A program made the position numbers and the translations under genes. Below, in pieces: positions 24,634 through 36,370 of a DNA stretch of 64,000 nucleotides; the stretch's first letter is position 1, and every line of letters begins with the position of its first letter. The notes beneath the pieces are model-generated. The model ran no database searches and had not been told where the DNA came from. It saw only the letters and a list, made by a program, of their open reading frames with translations. The DNA is from Hirsutella rhossiliensis (lineage: Eukaryota > Ascomycota > Sordariomycetes > Hypocreales > Ophiocordycipitaceae): assembly GCF_020360975.1 (NCBI RefSeq), contig NW_025408677.1, positions 1,426,001 through 1,490,000 on the forward strand. The letters run 5' to 3'.

Positions 24634-26007
24634 GCTACTGCCTCCTCAACGTCGACTAGCGTGGATTGGCAACAGGCTAGAAAGTTTTGGCTCCGGAGCA
24701 CTTCCACTTGGATAATCTCGCTTCTTGGCGTACACTATTTCTTTCCGAGTGGGAAGCTTCCTAACGATCACTACTCTCATGGCCGTGGCATTTCTTCCCT
24801 ATAAAATGCTTCCCTATGGTACCGAGGCGATGCAATACTACTACCCCTTTGTAATCCCCATTTACCCTCCCTATGTGCGTCCACCGTCCCGACCTCGGCT
24901 GATCTCCACGTGCGACCTGCTACCCCAGCTTTGCCAAAGGCGGCCCTTCCATCGCCGTGCTCTCTTTGCGCACTCCAGCGAATCCTGGCTACTGCCGACC
25001 TCCGGCACATGGGGTGGCCGCGCCAACCGCCCGCCGCACACTTCCAACCATACTCTCGGCCCTTCCAACGCCTTCCCACCCACCTTGCGCATCAGTTGCT
25101 CCATCAATATCTGCCACTCCACCTCGTCGAGCAACAGCCAAAAGGCTGCCGGCGATAACATGTCCACGGTGTCCTCGGGCAACCGGACTACCCGGCTAGA
25201 TTTGCTCCCTCGCCACCACCAACGTCGCATCAACGGCCTTCATGCTAAAGCGACAGCCAGGATCCCCCTGCCTGTCCTCTTGTAGTCGCTAGCCACCGGA
25301 GTCTCGACTTGCAAACCCTCTTGAGAGTTCTCGTGACCAACTCGCATCCTCCTCCTCAGGTCGTCCCCTATATCCGACTTCACCGTGTCCCAATAGTGGA
25401 CTCGACACGGTCGGCACCCGCCTCGCTCAGCCGCACGCAATGCCCATCCAACTACCGACGACCGTCAAAAAGGGACCCCTGCAATACTACCATAACCTCT
25501 TTCTTTCCTTCACTCTCATTCGTTATTGTCGCCTTTGCTATCTACTCCATGCAACGATGACACCGAAGGGTACTGCTGGACTTTCTTTCTCCGCAGACTT
25601 ACCCACACTAACCTTACTGTTCGCCGACCTCCAACTTCTCGCGACATAGCCATCACCCCTACTCAACTTCCAACCCCGGCTCCTACTTCACTCACGACCA
25701 TAGAACCAGATGGTCGAGACTGTTCAAGAACCTCGCCAGCTCATTCCCGCATACCCCCGCTTCTGATCTATCATCTAGGTAGCATTCTCTGACTCTTAAG
25801 TCTCCCCGACCCTAGCCGCGAGCCCTCTTTCGAGCAGCAAGAAAACCTGCTTTATAGGATGCCCACCTCCACTCTGCGTAACCCCTCATTTACACTTCCA
25901 CGGTGACTACATCTGCCATGTTCTCACGATGTCGGCCTCCCAGCTCAACGTCGATACCTCGTCCTCCCGCGGCAACCTCTTGACAGCCAGAAAATGCTGG
26001 CGCCGAC
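24634..26007. other. Intergenic region between the divergent Helitron genes
   Basis: This lies between the starts of RepHel (minus) and the accessory gene (plus), so it should hold both promoters. Several open frames exist on both strands (for example 24725-25285 plus and 24871-25233 minus), but none shows a recognisable domain and they overlap each other. Further 5' exons of the plus-strand gene may lie in 25500-26000. I cannot place them. Confidence 0.4.
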
Positions 26008-27342
26008 ATGTCCATGATGGCCTTTGTCCAGCCCGGCTGCCCGGCTAGGTTCGCCTACCAGAATGAGCATCGTGTCAAAGGACTCAACGCAGAAACCCTA
26101 GCGAGGGTCTTCCTTCCCACGCCCTCATGGCTGTCGACTCCGGAGTATGCAGCAATCCGGTCAGATACTGGCAATCCATCGACCTGCATCTTCTTCAGCC
26201 TTAATATTTCCATATACAACCAACAGATAATCTCCTCGGAATGGACCGAGCAATGGTTCTTCATGGTCGGCCGTGTTCATCCCTTTGCCCTGACGTGGGA
26301 AATCGAGCGACGTGATGGCTTGGAGTCGGACGATGATAACATCACAGAATACACCGTCCCCGCGCTTATAGTCCGCGATCACAGCTACCAACCGTGAGTC
26401 TATGCTCCAAATCTCTCTGTCGCCACTGCCCTCCCTGACGATATCCATAGAATTGTCACTCGCACCCTCAGCTCGGTGGATACTTTCCCAACGATACAAC
26501 CCATTGTCTCCTTCATGGGACCTGTCATCGGCTCCGGCCGCGACCTCCTGCATGGAAACTCGGCTGCGGCCCTTGACGACACCCAGCTGAGCTGCTGCGG
26601 CTTTGTCCAGCTCTCCACCTTTATTTGTCCTGGGATTCCCGGCAAACCCCTTCAAGGGCTTTCACCCTTCCAAGTTTTCGTCATCTTCCCATTCACGCTA
26701 ATCCTTGGACCTCCTATGCAAGAAGATGACCGAGAGGCGCGACAGCCAGTTCCAGTCGAACGCTCTCTTCACCTGTACGGGCAAAATCGCCGGCTTACTG
26801 GATCACCAGATCATGAAACATGCCCCGGCTTTCGACCAAGACTATATCTTCATCGTCGTCCCCGACACGTGGACTTTCCACGACAAGGCCATGTCCGACC
26901 AGGCTTCTGCAACACAACTACTGCCGACGACACCCAAGAGCGCGGTCGGCAATCCTCGGACTATAGCGTTGCGTTGGCCAGGTTTACCTCTACGAAGAAA
27001 CCCAAGGCCGCCCAAAGCCCCGCCTCCCCACGCCGCATGCTTCTGGCCCAGTCGATCCTTATGCTGGCATCAAGTCGGTCAATGCCCGATCCCTACCAAA
27101 CCCCAACCAAGAGACCGCGACTTTCTCCCGAAACTTCCACCATAATCACCGACTGTGACGGTCAAGACTCCCCCAAATCCGATACCTCCTCCTTTCTGTC
27201 CCCGGAAGACCCCGCAGAGTCAGAGACGGACACCGAACAGGTCAATCACCAAGACACATCCGCCTCTGGCTCTATCAGACCTCCCGCGTCGATATCTTCC
27301 CGACCACTGCGCGCCCGACGTCCGCCCAAGAATATTCTCTAA
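26008..27342 (+). CDS. Helitron accessory protein, spliced, possible OB-fold
   Basis: Three plus-strand segments join in frame. Exon 1 (26008-26393) carries an aromatic-rich segment (SLNISIYNQQIISSEWTEQW). An intron GTGAGT...CATAG follows (about 26394-26449). Exon 2 reads on through VSFMGPVIGSGRDLLHG and LSCCGFVQLSTF. A second likely intron (about 26672-26721, branch-like GCTAATC) restores phase to KMTERRDSQFQSN, then LFTCTGKIAGLLDHQIMKH and YIFIVVPDTWTFHDK. The short beta-like FTCTGKIAG pattern suggests an OB-fold, as in the RPA-like proteins of some plant Helitrons, but this is a guess. The frame changes once more near 26.9 kb, by an indel or unseen intron. The C-terminus is Ser/Pro-rich and basic, ending in RPLRARRPPKNIL. 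The true start is uncertain; an in-frame TGA lies just upstream of the ATG. Confidence 0.55.
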
Positions 27343-28118
27343 ACTTTAAAGCATCAAACGAAACAATACAACATGACAACATGTCTCATCATCCTCAAAA
27401 TCAACTGCCAAAGGCTCGAATAGCACATTCTCTTCTCTTCTTGTTCTCCTTTTCATGAAGACGATCAAGTCAAAACTTCCCCAATATACTCCTTATTCTG
27501 TTTATACCTACGACTTATACCGGTAGCACATGTAAATTTTCCGAGCCTTCCACTCGCCCAGACATGCATTACCCACTCACATCTCTCTTCAACCCTGCCG
27601 TCTCTCCACGCCCTTTGAGTTTGCGCCTTTTAAACAAAATCTCCCTCCAGCGGCCTAGCCTGCCTCCCCGACGCTCTGTCTCGGTTTCACTCACGATAAT
27701 GCTCTACGTCTCTCGCCGTGTCTCGTATCTCGACCTCACTCTTCTTCCTGTCTCCTATCTACTGTCGCCAACTCTCTCTCTCTTCTGTAGCCAACTCTTC
27801 TCCGGTTCTCTTGTCGCCAAATTTCGTTCCGAAAGGCTTCTTTGCGCGAGCCGCGGCTGGCGAGCCTTCCTCTCGTGGAGCAGACATGGGTCAATAAGTT
27901 TCCCGAGTTCTGATTGGCCCGAAATTTGTATGGACGGCCGCAAAACGTGCAACAACTGGACAACGGCTGCAAAAAGGTGGGACTAGGTGTCTGTGGCCCG
28001 TAACCCTGGTTTGTTTACTTGCGCGTCGCCTTGACGTGGAAACTTCGTTGAAGCAACGCGTCTTGATGCGTGGTTCGCTAAGTACTTAGTCCTAATTCTA
28101 CTCCTCAAGGGCTTCAAG

Positions 28119-29805
28119 ATGGACTTGATTTCCATCGTCTGTGCCCGCTGTGGCGAGGAAAAACCGGCGGGTGACTTCGTCAGCAAACGGAAGTCTGTTG
28201 GGAAGGCCAAGACCTGCCTCGCCTGTCGTAGTCAGTGCAATTCTCATGTCAGCTCTGTCTTCCTCACTCCGTAAGGCCATTCAACACTAACTAAATGAAG
28301 AACTCCAGATCCAGAGGCGTGATCCTAACGTTGAGGAATCTCGCCGCCCGTCCTTCCTTGGCCGAGAGACCTGCTCCGAAGAGAACTGAAGGGGATGCTG
28401 GTCTATCGCCTTGCAACGAGAGATCCGGAACCCAGCCCACATCGCCAGAGAAGCTACGGCAACTTCACACAACTAGGAGGTTATTCGGAGAGCCAAAGAG
28501 CCAGCCCTAGGTAGTGCTTAGGACGCCAATTCCACCAACCCAACAAAGCTCGCGGCTCTTCCGGACTCTTGCTCCCTCCCCAACCATACAACCAACGACC
28601 CATCCGATCGCCTCAGATTCTAATACATTTACTGTACGAAGCATCAGCATAGCCGACAAAGATTACTCTTACCTAGCGTCTAGGTTCCACAAAGGTGGGA
28701 AGCACTCACAAGATGATGCCTCCAAGACTGGGGCGAGGGCCAAGCAGGCCGCTATCCAGCGCGACCACCGTTCACGACGTCGTGCAGGGGAGATTGTGTC
28801 ACCGACTCCCACAATGTCCCAACTCGGCGTCTTTAAAGGTTCGGAGGTTCCTGGAGAAGATATCCTTGCGCTGTGCTCGCAGTAGTTTGTTTGCGCTAAC
28901 CACGGAACGTAGATGCGAGTCAAGATCGACTGCAGCTGATTGGGCTTCTAGATGGGGATGAGGTAAGGAGGGAAGGACATGACAGCGGCCAGTTCTCTGA
29001 GTCCGATATTGACGCTGAGGACTACTTCAACTTGCTGCTTTCACCCGCTCGACCTCGGCGGTACCTCAAACAATTAGGGGTAGAGCCCGATTCCGATCTA
29101 GGGGACGAAGACGAGGACAGCGATGATGATTACGTGGATGGAAACCCTCTTCGCCATCGCATGCGGCAGTATTCGGCACAGCCAAGGCCTGGCCGCCGTG
29201 GTCCTGCCCCCGGTACAGGAGGGCGGCCGAGACAATCTCGAAGGCAAACTCGACCGTCGAGGCCGCCACGACGTGTTCGGAGCCCGGTGATGATTCCACC
29301 TGAACAGTCGGCGGTATTTCACGCACAAGATCCGGCGTGGAATGGCGACCTCGACGCTTGCGCCTTGACTGACCGCGACAAGACCACCCTCCGCCAGTTC
29401 TAGACAAAGCTGGACAATGACCAAATGCAGTTTTGCAGTCGATGCCAAGAGAGTTGGTTTCAGATGAAGATCGATACTGACGGCATTTGTGCGCGTTGCT
29501 ATCGAAAGGATGCGGAAACGCGGCCCCGCGAGCCGTATTTCTTCTCTGCGAATAATCAGCTCGACTTTGGCCCTGTGCCGGCCCGGTTGCCCGAGCTTAC
29601 GCCTACCGAAGAGTCGTTGATTGCTCGTGTTCACGCCCACGTCAACATTATGCTTGTGCGAGGGCAGCAGTACAAATATCGGGGGCACGTCGTTCACTTC
29701 CTCCGCGAGGTTGGTAAGACTGTGCTGTTAGGGCCACGATGGACCCGGGCAGCAAAAGCGCGGTCGAGTGGCCTGCAATTCGGCCCCCTGTTAGCGAGCC
29801 ACTAA
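28119..29805 (+). pseudogene. N-terminal part of a second Helitron-type protein (DUF6570-like)
   Basis: A start at 28119 gives MDLISIVCARCGEEKPAGDF and then KTCLACR, a four-Cys (CxxC...CxxC) zinc-binding N-terminus. A likely intron follows with GTAAGG near 28272, CTAAC branch site and CAG. The middle is disrupted. From 29032 an acidic stretch (DLGDEDEDSDDDY) leads through one in-frame TAG at 29401 into FCSRCQESWF, ICARCYRKD, PYFFSANNQLDFGPVP, LPELTPTEESLIARVH and GQQYKYRGHVVHFLREVGK. These match the DUF6570-type module that precedes Rep in fungal Helitron proteins and resemble copy A/B at 23.3-23.7 kb, though from another family. The frame then degenerates and stops just before the LINE. Confidence 0.65.
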
Positions 29806-30241
29806 CAGCTCTTCCGGGGGAAGAATTTTTACGGGGGAGAGTTGGGAGGTCAAAAAGATTAGTTTAGTTTAGTTTAGTGTATTTTCCGTCCAGCAGCTTT
29901 GGCCGCTCAGGTCTCCGCGAGGGAGCACAGGACGTGCTAAGCTAGTGGGTATCTACATGCTATATATCACACATTTCACCCGCTATCCAGCATTTCATCG
30001 GCTCCAACGGCGCTCTTAGTAAGCCTGTTGCCCGTCAGCGGGACGTCCAGGTCTAATGGGAAACGCTGTCTATGATCATATCAGCAAGTAGCTATGGGGC
30101 CCTGGCAGCCCCTAGTTGACCTCGCCAGACGCTTGGTCGCGAAGCCGTAACGCCTCTTAAGGTCGACATGTATAAGGAGAGGTAGGGACGGGGGTGGTGA
30201 AGGGGAAAGTGTGAGATGGAAAGATGGAAATAATGGGTTGC

Positions 30242-30529
30242 CTAGTGGCGTGGGCAGATCCCTACGAAGAAGGAGCTCGCTTTCGCCAGCCTATCGAAGT
30301 CCTTGCCTAACGCTCGATTAACTGCTGTAGACGGCGAGGGCACGAGCCGTAGCCGGTAGTGTGGCGCAACCTTCCTGCAATAGAAGATATACGCAGGTTC
30401 TTTTCGTCGGCCGCACGAGCATATCGGTTGCGTATTATCGTGACCGAACCTTTTATAGTAATTAGCAAAATCCCTATAGTGGGCTCTTACTATAAGTAGA
30501 TAATAGAGCAGGGGCCGAGAAAGCGACAA
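30242..30529 (-). pseudogene. LINE C-terminal Cys/His knuckle
   Basis: The frame contains PICSCGRRKEPAYIFYCRKV, a CxC...H/Y...C zinc-finger-like motif found at the C-terminus of Tad-type LINE ORF2 after RNase H. It is preceded by FANYYKRFGHDN. A His normally expected within the motif appears as Tyr, consistent with a C-to-T change. It is the most 3' coding part of the element. Confidence 0.75.
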
Positions 30530-30884
30530 TTCTAGCGGGCAGCTACTTATAGCTTTTAGACCGAGATCTCTATATCGTACCGGCGCAGAGGTTTCCTACT
30601 AGGCACTAAAAGCCTCTTTCCGCTATAGTCGGGCAATTTTTCGCAGATACGCTAGCGTCGGTTCGCTATTAGCGGATTCTAGCAGAGATAATCCCGCCTT
30701 TGCCAGAGCATCGGCCTCTTCGTTACCCGGGATGTTAGTATGGCCGGGGATCTAGTAGACCTCGATAGCTCCGTGTTCTCGCGCTAAAGATTAAAACTTA
30801 AGGAAGACCTCTTATAAGGAGTCGCTCGGCGTGCCTCGTAAGCACGTTGCGGTCGCGAGGTTATCGAGACAGATAAAGATACAT

Positions 30885-31082
30885 TTACTGTCCGGGAGGC
30901 TTAACGCAGCCTTTTAATCCCTCTAGCGCACCTCTCGCCTTAGCGTCGAAGACCTCCGCTAGTCTAAGACGGCCCTTGCCGCTTAAGAGGGTAGATCCGT
31001 CCCGGTAAACGGCATAGCTATATCCGATATAGCCTTCCTTAGAACGAGACCTGTCGGAGTAGACGATAAGAGTTCGGGGCAA
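30885..31082 (-). pseudogene. LINE RNase H domain fragment
   Basis: The frame reads LIVYSDRSRSKEGYIGYSYAV, the first catalytic strand of RNase H (normally D-G-S; here D-R-S), followed by AEVFDAKARGALEGL with the catalytic Glu-like A-E/K-A-x-A helix. RNase H in Tad1-type LINEs removes the RNA template. Neighbouring sequence on both sides continues the domain but is interrupted by RIP-type stops. Confidence 0.8.
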
Positions 31083-31699
31083 TAGTGCTTAGAGCTAAGC
31101 GCGAAATTTCTTCGCCGTCTTATTTTTCGATATAGTCTATAGAGGCTTAGTCGGCTTACTAGTAAATCTACGTTATAGTAAAAGAGGTCTTAGGCAGCTC
31201 GATAGCATTCCGTCGGTACGCCGTAGCCTCGTTTAGAAGGGCTATAGCGGTTTTTAGTACTTTAGCTTAATTAGTTTATTTACGATCACGACGGGAGCTT
31301 CTAGTCGCGACGTTCGCCTCGCGAGCGGATAAGCTTCGTTAAGAGCTTTAAGACGCGTAGCAAAGGCCATCCGACGCCCTTCGAGGAGTAGAGGAATAGG
31401 CAGTATTCCCGCCTACCTATATAGCACGTTCGTCGGTATCGTCCTCCACACTAGCAGAACAGCCCGAAGAGACGAGTAGAGTACCTTACTTATCTTCTTA
31501 ACGAGGTTGCTAATCCCCGACGGCCCCTCCTTAGAGGGCTTCGTCTAGCGCGGGGACGTCGGACCAGGGTACCAGGCCTCCGCCGCGTATAGTAGCACGG
31601 GGATAACGTAAGCGCAGACGGCTCGTCGTATAGCACTCGGCAGAGGGCCATATTTAGTGTTCGTTAGTCTCCTAAGGTAAAATATAATAGCTTGCGCCT

Positions 31700-32440
31700 T
31701 AGCCGTTTATTTCTCGACGTATGTCTCGAAAGAGAGAGAGCTATCGAGCTAAACGCCGAGCTAACGCATCGCTCGATCCGGCCGTTTCTTAAACTCGCCG
31801 TAGAGCACCGGCGGCGCCGTCTTAGGCTTCGTTCGAGAGAAGTATATTACTTCTATCTTATCGGGGTCGAAAGAGATCCCGTTAGCGGCGCCCTACGAAA
31901 GAAGCTCACGTATATAGTAAGATGCTTCGGCGGACGTTTTATTAAGGCTATCACCGACATATAGAATAGCAGTGTCGTCTACGTAGCCGAAGCGTCCCTA
32001 AGAGTAACCTAGGCGATATATCGGCTCCGTATATAATAGGAAGAGGATCGGCGAGACGGGCGACCCCTACGGCAGACCGTACTAAAGGGGCGATAAATCC
32101 GTTATAATATCTTAATAGCGGATACGTGCCGATCTATCTTATATAAACGAGCCGACCTAGCGCGCGAGGTTCGATAGCTATCTTTATTCTCGTAAGTGGA
32201 GGACTAATCTATTATAGAGAACTATATCGAAGGCGCCTTATATATCTAAGGTTACTAGGGTTACGACTTACTTCCGGGCGAATGCCTCCTCGATATCGTA
32301 AACTAAGGCAGCTACGAGATCTATAGCCGACCTCTTCGGAAGCGCGCCGGCTTATTATAGGTATAGTACGCCGAAGTAGATTAATCCCTACGCTAGACGC
32401 CGTGCAATAAGCCGCTCGAGGCCCTTACTAGATACATCGA
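31700..32440 (-). pseudogene. LINE reverse transcriptase (C-terminal two thirds)
   Basis: Minus-strand motifs in order: GLERLIARRLA (about 32395-32430), LVTLDI-GAFD (about 32235-32270, catalytic Asp), GLP-stop-GSPVSP (32050-32079, the GLPQGSPVSP block with CAG changed to TAG) and GYVDDTAIL (31963-31988, catalytic YVDD intact). This is the standard LINE RT palm. The stop inside GLPQG shows the copy is inactive. The domain starts abruptly at the 5' truncation. Confidence 0.85.
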
Positions 32441-32445
32441 ATATA

Positions 32446-32487
32446 TAGTTTAGTTTAGTTTAGTTTAGTATATTTTCCGTTTAGTAG
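32446..32487 (-). repeat. Second LINE 3' tail fragment
   Basis: A (TTTAG)n run followed by TATTTTCCGTTTAGTAG repeats the sequence at 29860-29896, with the differences being C-to-T. It adjoins the 5' end of LINE-1 and ends at the start of repeat arm 2. It is either the stub of an older LINE into whose tail LINE-1 inserted, or part of an insertion duplication. Confidence 0.7.
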
Positions 32488-32769
32488 ATAGGCTAACTAT
32501 AAGGTAGCGGCTCGCCGTCTATATACTATTTTCCTCCTTAACCCCGCTTCTCTTACCCTAGGACTTATAAGTAATCTCGATACCTTAATAATACCTACTT
32601 ATTATTTAAATATCGCCGCGACGGGATTCGTTAATATTAAACGAATACTTAGAGATTTCTAGCCTATAGTTATATAATCTAGATAAGACCTAAACTACTT
32701 AATACTAATTATCGCGAACTTATATAGCCTCTATAACCCCTTTAGCTACGCTAAGAATATTATAGGTCT

Positions 32770-34860
32770 TTTCTTATATACTAGACGAGGATATAGAGAT
32801 AAAATACTATAATTAGCGGACTAGAAAAAAAGAATAGCGCTATAAATACTATAATAAAACGTATTACTATTCTAGTAGAACTATAGCCCTAGCTAAGTAC
32901 CTTATAGATCCTCCTCTTAATAGTTACGGCCTCTTAAAAGGCGCGCTATAAATAGCTAAAGTTATAAATATATAAACTATTCTTAAGCTAGCTCGTATTA
33001 CGGCTAAAGAATATCCTTAAAAACGCCGTTAGCTTAATAATTAATCTAGAGACTCGATCGATCTAAACTAGCTCGAAGCTTTATATATAAGGTTTATTAC
33101 GTCTTATTCTCTCTTACTTAAGCTTATAGAATGCTTAGAATTCTAAGTATTCTTAGCCTACCTTAACGCTAATATTAATACTTAGCTTTTAGATATATAC
33201 GAGACTATTAAGAAATAGATTATATAGTAGTACGAAGGTTAAAGGGAGAAGGTTAAGTAGCGTATTTAGTTAGTAAAGTTAAAAATCTATATTAGCTATA
33301 ACCTATAGACTTCCCTTAACTCTTTAGCTATCTTAGGCGTAGTTACTTATTATATTATAGAAGATAGTTAGTTAAAATACTATATCTTAGCTTTAAAAGA
33401 CATCGATAGTAAGTATAATAGATATTACCTTATAATAGTAATTTTAAAAGTAGTTAATAACTAAGGGTTTACTTTTAACTTTAGATATTTTATAATAAAT
33501 AATATATATAATAACGATATAATAATAAGATCTCTTTCCCTTAGTAAGTATAGCGTACTATTTCTTTTAACTAGCCTTAATATTTATAGGCCTTCTATAT
33601 CGATATAATATCTAATATAATCCTAAATCTTACTAACTTTACTACTAAGGTTATATTATTAACCTTACCGCTAAAGCTTTCCTCTTTATTACTAATAATA
33701 AGAAGCTTTAAGACGACGAACGTAATATATATAATATAATACTAAAAGAGATCGAGGCGTAGTAGAAAAAGGGTCCCCTTAGTAAGCTCTATAACTTTAT
33801 AGTTTTCGTCTAAAGTAGTATCTAGCGTCGCTAAAAGTTTCTAGCTATTAGCTATAATTATAAGCTTATACGAGATAACGATAAGAGGTAGAGTTTATAG
33901 TATACTATACTATAAGCGGCTTTATATCTTAGAGGCGTAGTTAAGGGATATTTTAATAAATAGGTAGAAGTAGATTATACTAAAGACAAGCTCTTTCTTA
34001 AGAAGTAGGTTATCCTTAAGAAGATTAAGTCTTTCTTAAAGAAGCTTAAAATAATAATAAAGGCCTTTAAGTCGTTATTTATAACTCTTAATAATATCCT
34101 CTTAGCTATAGACTTTATATTAGTATAATTTAAAGTAGGAAAAGAGGTATATATCGACGATCTAATTATAGCACTAATATATAACTTAGGCTAGGCGAAG
34201 ATAGATAAGTACTATTATCTGATTAACGAATCGCTTACTTACGTCGCTGCGATTATACTTTACCCTTTATATAAATAGTACTATATATACGAAAACTAAA
34301 AGGAGTAAGCTAACTTATTAAAGAAGCTAATAAAGATATAGTAGGGTAATATTAAATATAGTAAATACTACTTAACTACTAGTAAAATAGGGGTACCTTT
34401 AATAGAGGTATTATTAGTATAGTTTATATATCTTCGTCCTACTAATAGATAATTATAAACCTATAGAGCCGCCTTCTCTATCTAAGGTTCTATTAATAAC
34501 TATAAATAAGTTCTTAAATTAAAGAAATAAGCACCTATAACTAGTATATATTATAGATAAGTATAAGCGATATTATAAGTCTAAACGGGTTTATAGGTTT
34601 ATAAGCGCCCTTATATAGTAGCTAGAGGAAATATAGTAAAAGAACTACCTATACCTAAGTAAAATAGCTATAGATATACTATTAATTCCTATAATATCTA
34701 CTAAGCCTAAAAGACTCTTTTCTAAGGTAAAAATAACTATTATAGATCGTTAAAATCGACTTAAGAGTAATATAATTAAAGCATTAAAGTACTTAAAGTT
34801 ATAGTTTAAGATATAGGGTTTTTAGGGTAATAATATTTTAGTAATAACGGTTAAATAATA
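32770..34860 (+). pseudogene. hAT transposase fossil 1, arm 2 copy (RIPed)
   Basis: A cut-and-paste transposase of about 700 codons, read on the plus strand with stops only of the TAG/TAA type expected from RIP. The N-terminal part (32.78-32.93 kb) resembles a BED finger followed by YYYSSRTTALAKHL-like sequence. The catalytic-core part reads LAILGVVTYYI (about 33.33 kb), then LALKDIDS, then FRYFIINNIYNND (about 33.47 kb), matching the hAT L-G-V-x-A-H and D-N-A-x-N-N blocks with several G-to-A changes (for example D to N). The C-terminal dimerisation block is KRLFSKVKITIIDR followed by RLKSNIIKALKYLK (about 34.70-34.80 kb). Confidence 0.8.
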
Positions 34861-35199
34861 AGGGTTATATAAGATATATAGGATATATTATTATACTAGT
34901 AATATATTAGGTTACTAGCAATATAATACTATCGGCTAGTATAGGTACCGCTATTAATAGGTTACTTAAAGGATTAAGGGAGGGCTACTTGAAGGATTAT
35001 TATAAGGCTATATATCGGGGACCTATAAAGACCTTATATATAGGGCTAGTTTAGTGCCTATATAAGTTACCTAAGGGTCCCTTTAACTACGGTATAAATA
35101 GGGCCCTATAGCCGCTTCTTTTTAGCTAGATTATATATCTTTATCCTTTCTTATACTACCCCTACCTTATAAGTACTAGATTAATAGTCTATCGATAGG

Positions 35200-36370
35200 A
35201 GCGTTTTAAAATCTAGAGAAAGCATAGCTTTATTAGTAAACTTTATAATTTCTATATTTAGGTAAATAAAAGTAACTAAAGGCGGGAGCAGCTAAAACGG
35301 TATATTTTATAGGCTTACGAGGAAGGCAGTATTAAACTACTCTATACTAAAGTCTTAGTTAACGGCGGAATCCGCTAGAACTCTATATATATAATAATTT
35401 AAAGGGCAGTTAAGCTCTATTATATAATTAATCTATTCTTCCTTAACTATTACTATAGTAGCGTAGGGTACGATATTTTATAAGATATACTAACCCTATA
35501 AGATTAGATTAACTTATACTATTTTCTTAATATCTTAAAGCCTTTTAAAGATCTAATAAAACGTATAGAGGGCCGAGCTAATAAAGCTAGCCTAGAAGGA
35601 TTATATAGCTCCCTTTATAAAACAATTAAATTATTTAATATCCTCTTTAAAAAGCTCTAAGAGGCTAGAAGATTTACTAATAACTATCTTAATATAGTTT
35701 TAATATATTATTCCTACGTAATCGATACTACTTATATTAAGCTAAAAGAGTACTTTAGCCTTACTAATACTACCCTAGCTTATCGGTGCGCTATTATATT
35801 ATATCTAGCAAATAAGTTTACTTACTTTAAACTTAAGTAAAGTTATAATAAGTAGTAGATTAGTAAGGCAAAGAGCGTAGTTTAAAAAGTTTTCGTAGAA
35901 TATAAAGACGTATATATAAAAGCGGACGCTACGGACTATAAGGAGGCTTTATCGCTAGCCCTAGGAGAAGTCGTCGCTAATAAGGCTAGCGATAATCTCG
36001 TTGCCCTTAACCTACTCTAGGAAGCTCGTAAACGCTAATAGATACTAGCTAAGCTTATAGCGTCTAGTAAAGAAAAGAGGAAAAGAGCGAGACTAACTTC
36101 TAAGCTTAATAAGTTTATAGCTAGGAATAATAAGGCTAATTTAGAAGTTAAAGATCCCTTATAATAGTAGATCTATTATATAGTAGACTACTTAGTTCTA
36201 TTATAAATAGCTTTCGATTTATTTACTTATCTAGTAATAAGTACTAAATATAAGCGGGTTTTCTCTTAAACTAAAAAGGTTATTATAGATAAGCGGAATC
36301 GCCTTAGCTCTAATACTATAGTAGCTATCGAATACTAAAAGTACTTACTTCGATCTAGTATATAATTATA
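35200..36370 (+). pseudogene. hAT transposase fossil 2, arm 2 copy (RIPed)
   Basis: A second, different hAT transposase lies just downstream of the first in the same strand, starting in mid-protein. Recognisable blocks are LLYTKVLVNGGIR and IYIIIQRAVKL (an R-W-N-S-x2-x-M-I-x-R-A-type block), PFKDLIKRIEG, and a C-terminal dimerisation region reading TKYKRVFS followed by TKKVIIDKRNRLSSNTIVAI near 36.23-36.31 kb. Stops are RIP-type. A TATAAATAGGGCC string at about 35090 may be an old promoter for it. It lies directly before the accessory-gene fossil. Confidence 0.75.

Larger units (their letters stand above)
17673..27906 (-). mobile_element. Helitron B, about 10.2 kb, two divergent genes
   Basis: It lies directly upstream (in element sense) of Helitron A with no spacer: B's 3' end CTCATTAT (17673-17680) abuts A's TCGGG. 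Its own 5' end is TCGGGAAACTTATTGA (complement of 27891-27906). Inside are the RepHel gene on the minus strand (17929-24633) and an unrelated spliced gene on the plus strand (26008-27342), transcribed away from each other. The gene content and ends suggest the fullest copy of this family in the window. The 3' end does not have the canonical CTRR, so the boundaries are an inference from the two shared termini. Confidence 0.65.
29860..32445 (-). mobile_element. Tad1-like LINE, 5'-truncated, RIPed (LINE-1)
   Basis: Minus-strand non-LTR retrotransposon. Its 3' tail is a (CTAAA)n run at 29860-29878. From the 3' end backwards it shows a C-terminal Cys/His knuckle, an RNase H domain and a reverse transcriptase beginning in mid-domain at 32445. 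That is the expected result of incomplete first-strand synthesis at integration. A further (CTAAA)n tail with the same adjoining sequence lies immediately beyond its 5' end. The 30.5-32.4 kb part is AT-shifted with RIP-type stops. Confidence 0.85.

Noticed and set aside
24725..25285. Plus-strand open frame of 186 codons upstream of the accessory gene
   Set aside because: Low-complexity Pro/Ser/Thr composition, overlaps an equally good minus-strand frame, no motif. Kept only as possible upstream region.
27564..27986. Open frame of 140 codons after the accessory gene
   Set aside because: It lies in the Helitron 5'-terminal region, crosses the inferred end at 27906, and its RIPed counterpart shows no sign of coding constraint.
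31692..31964. Plus-strand open frame of 90 codons inside LINE-1
   Set aside because: It is antisense to the LINE reverse transcriptase region.
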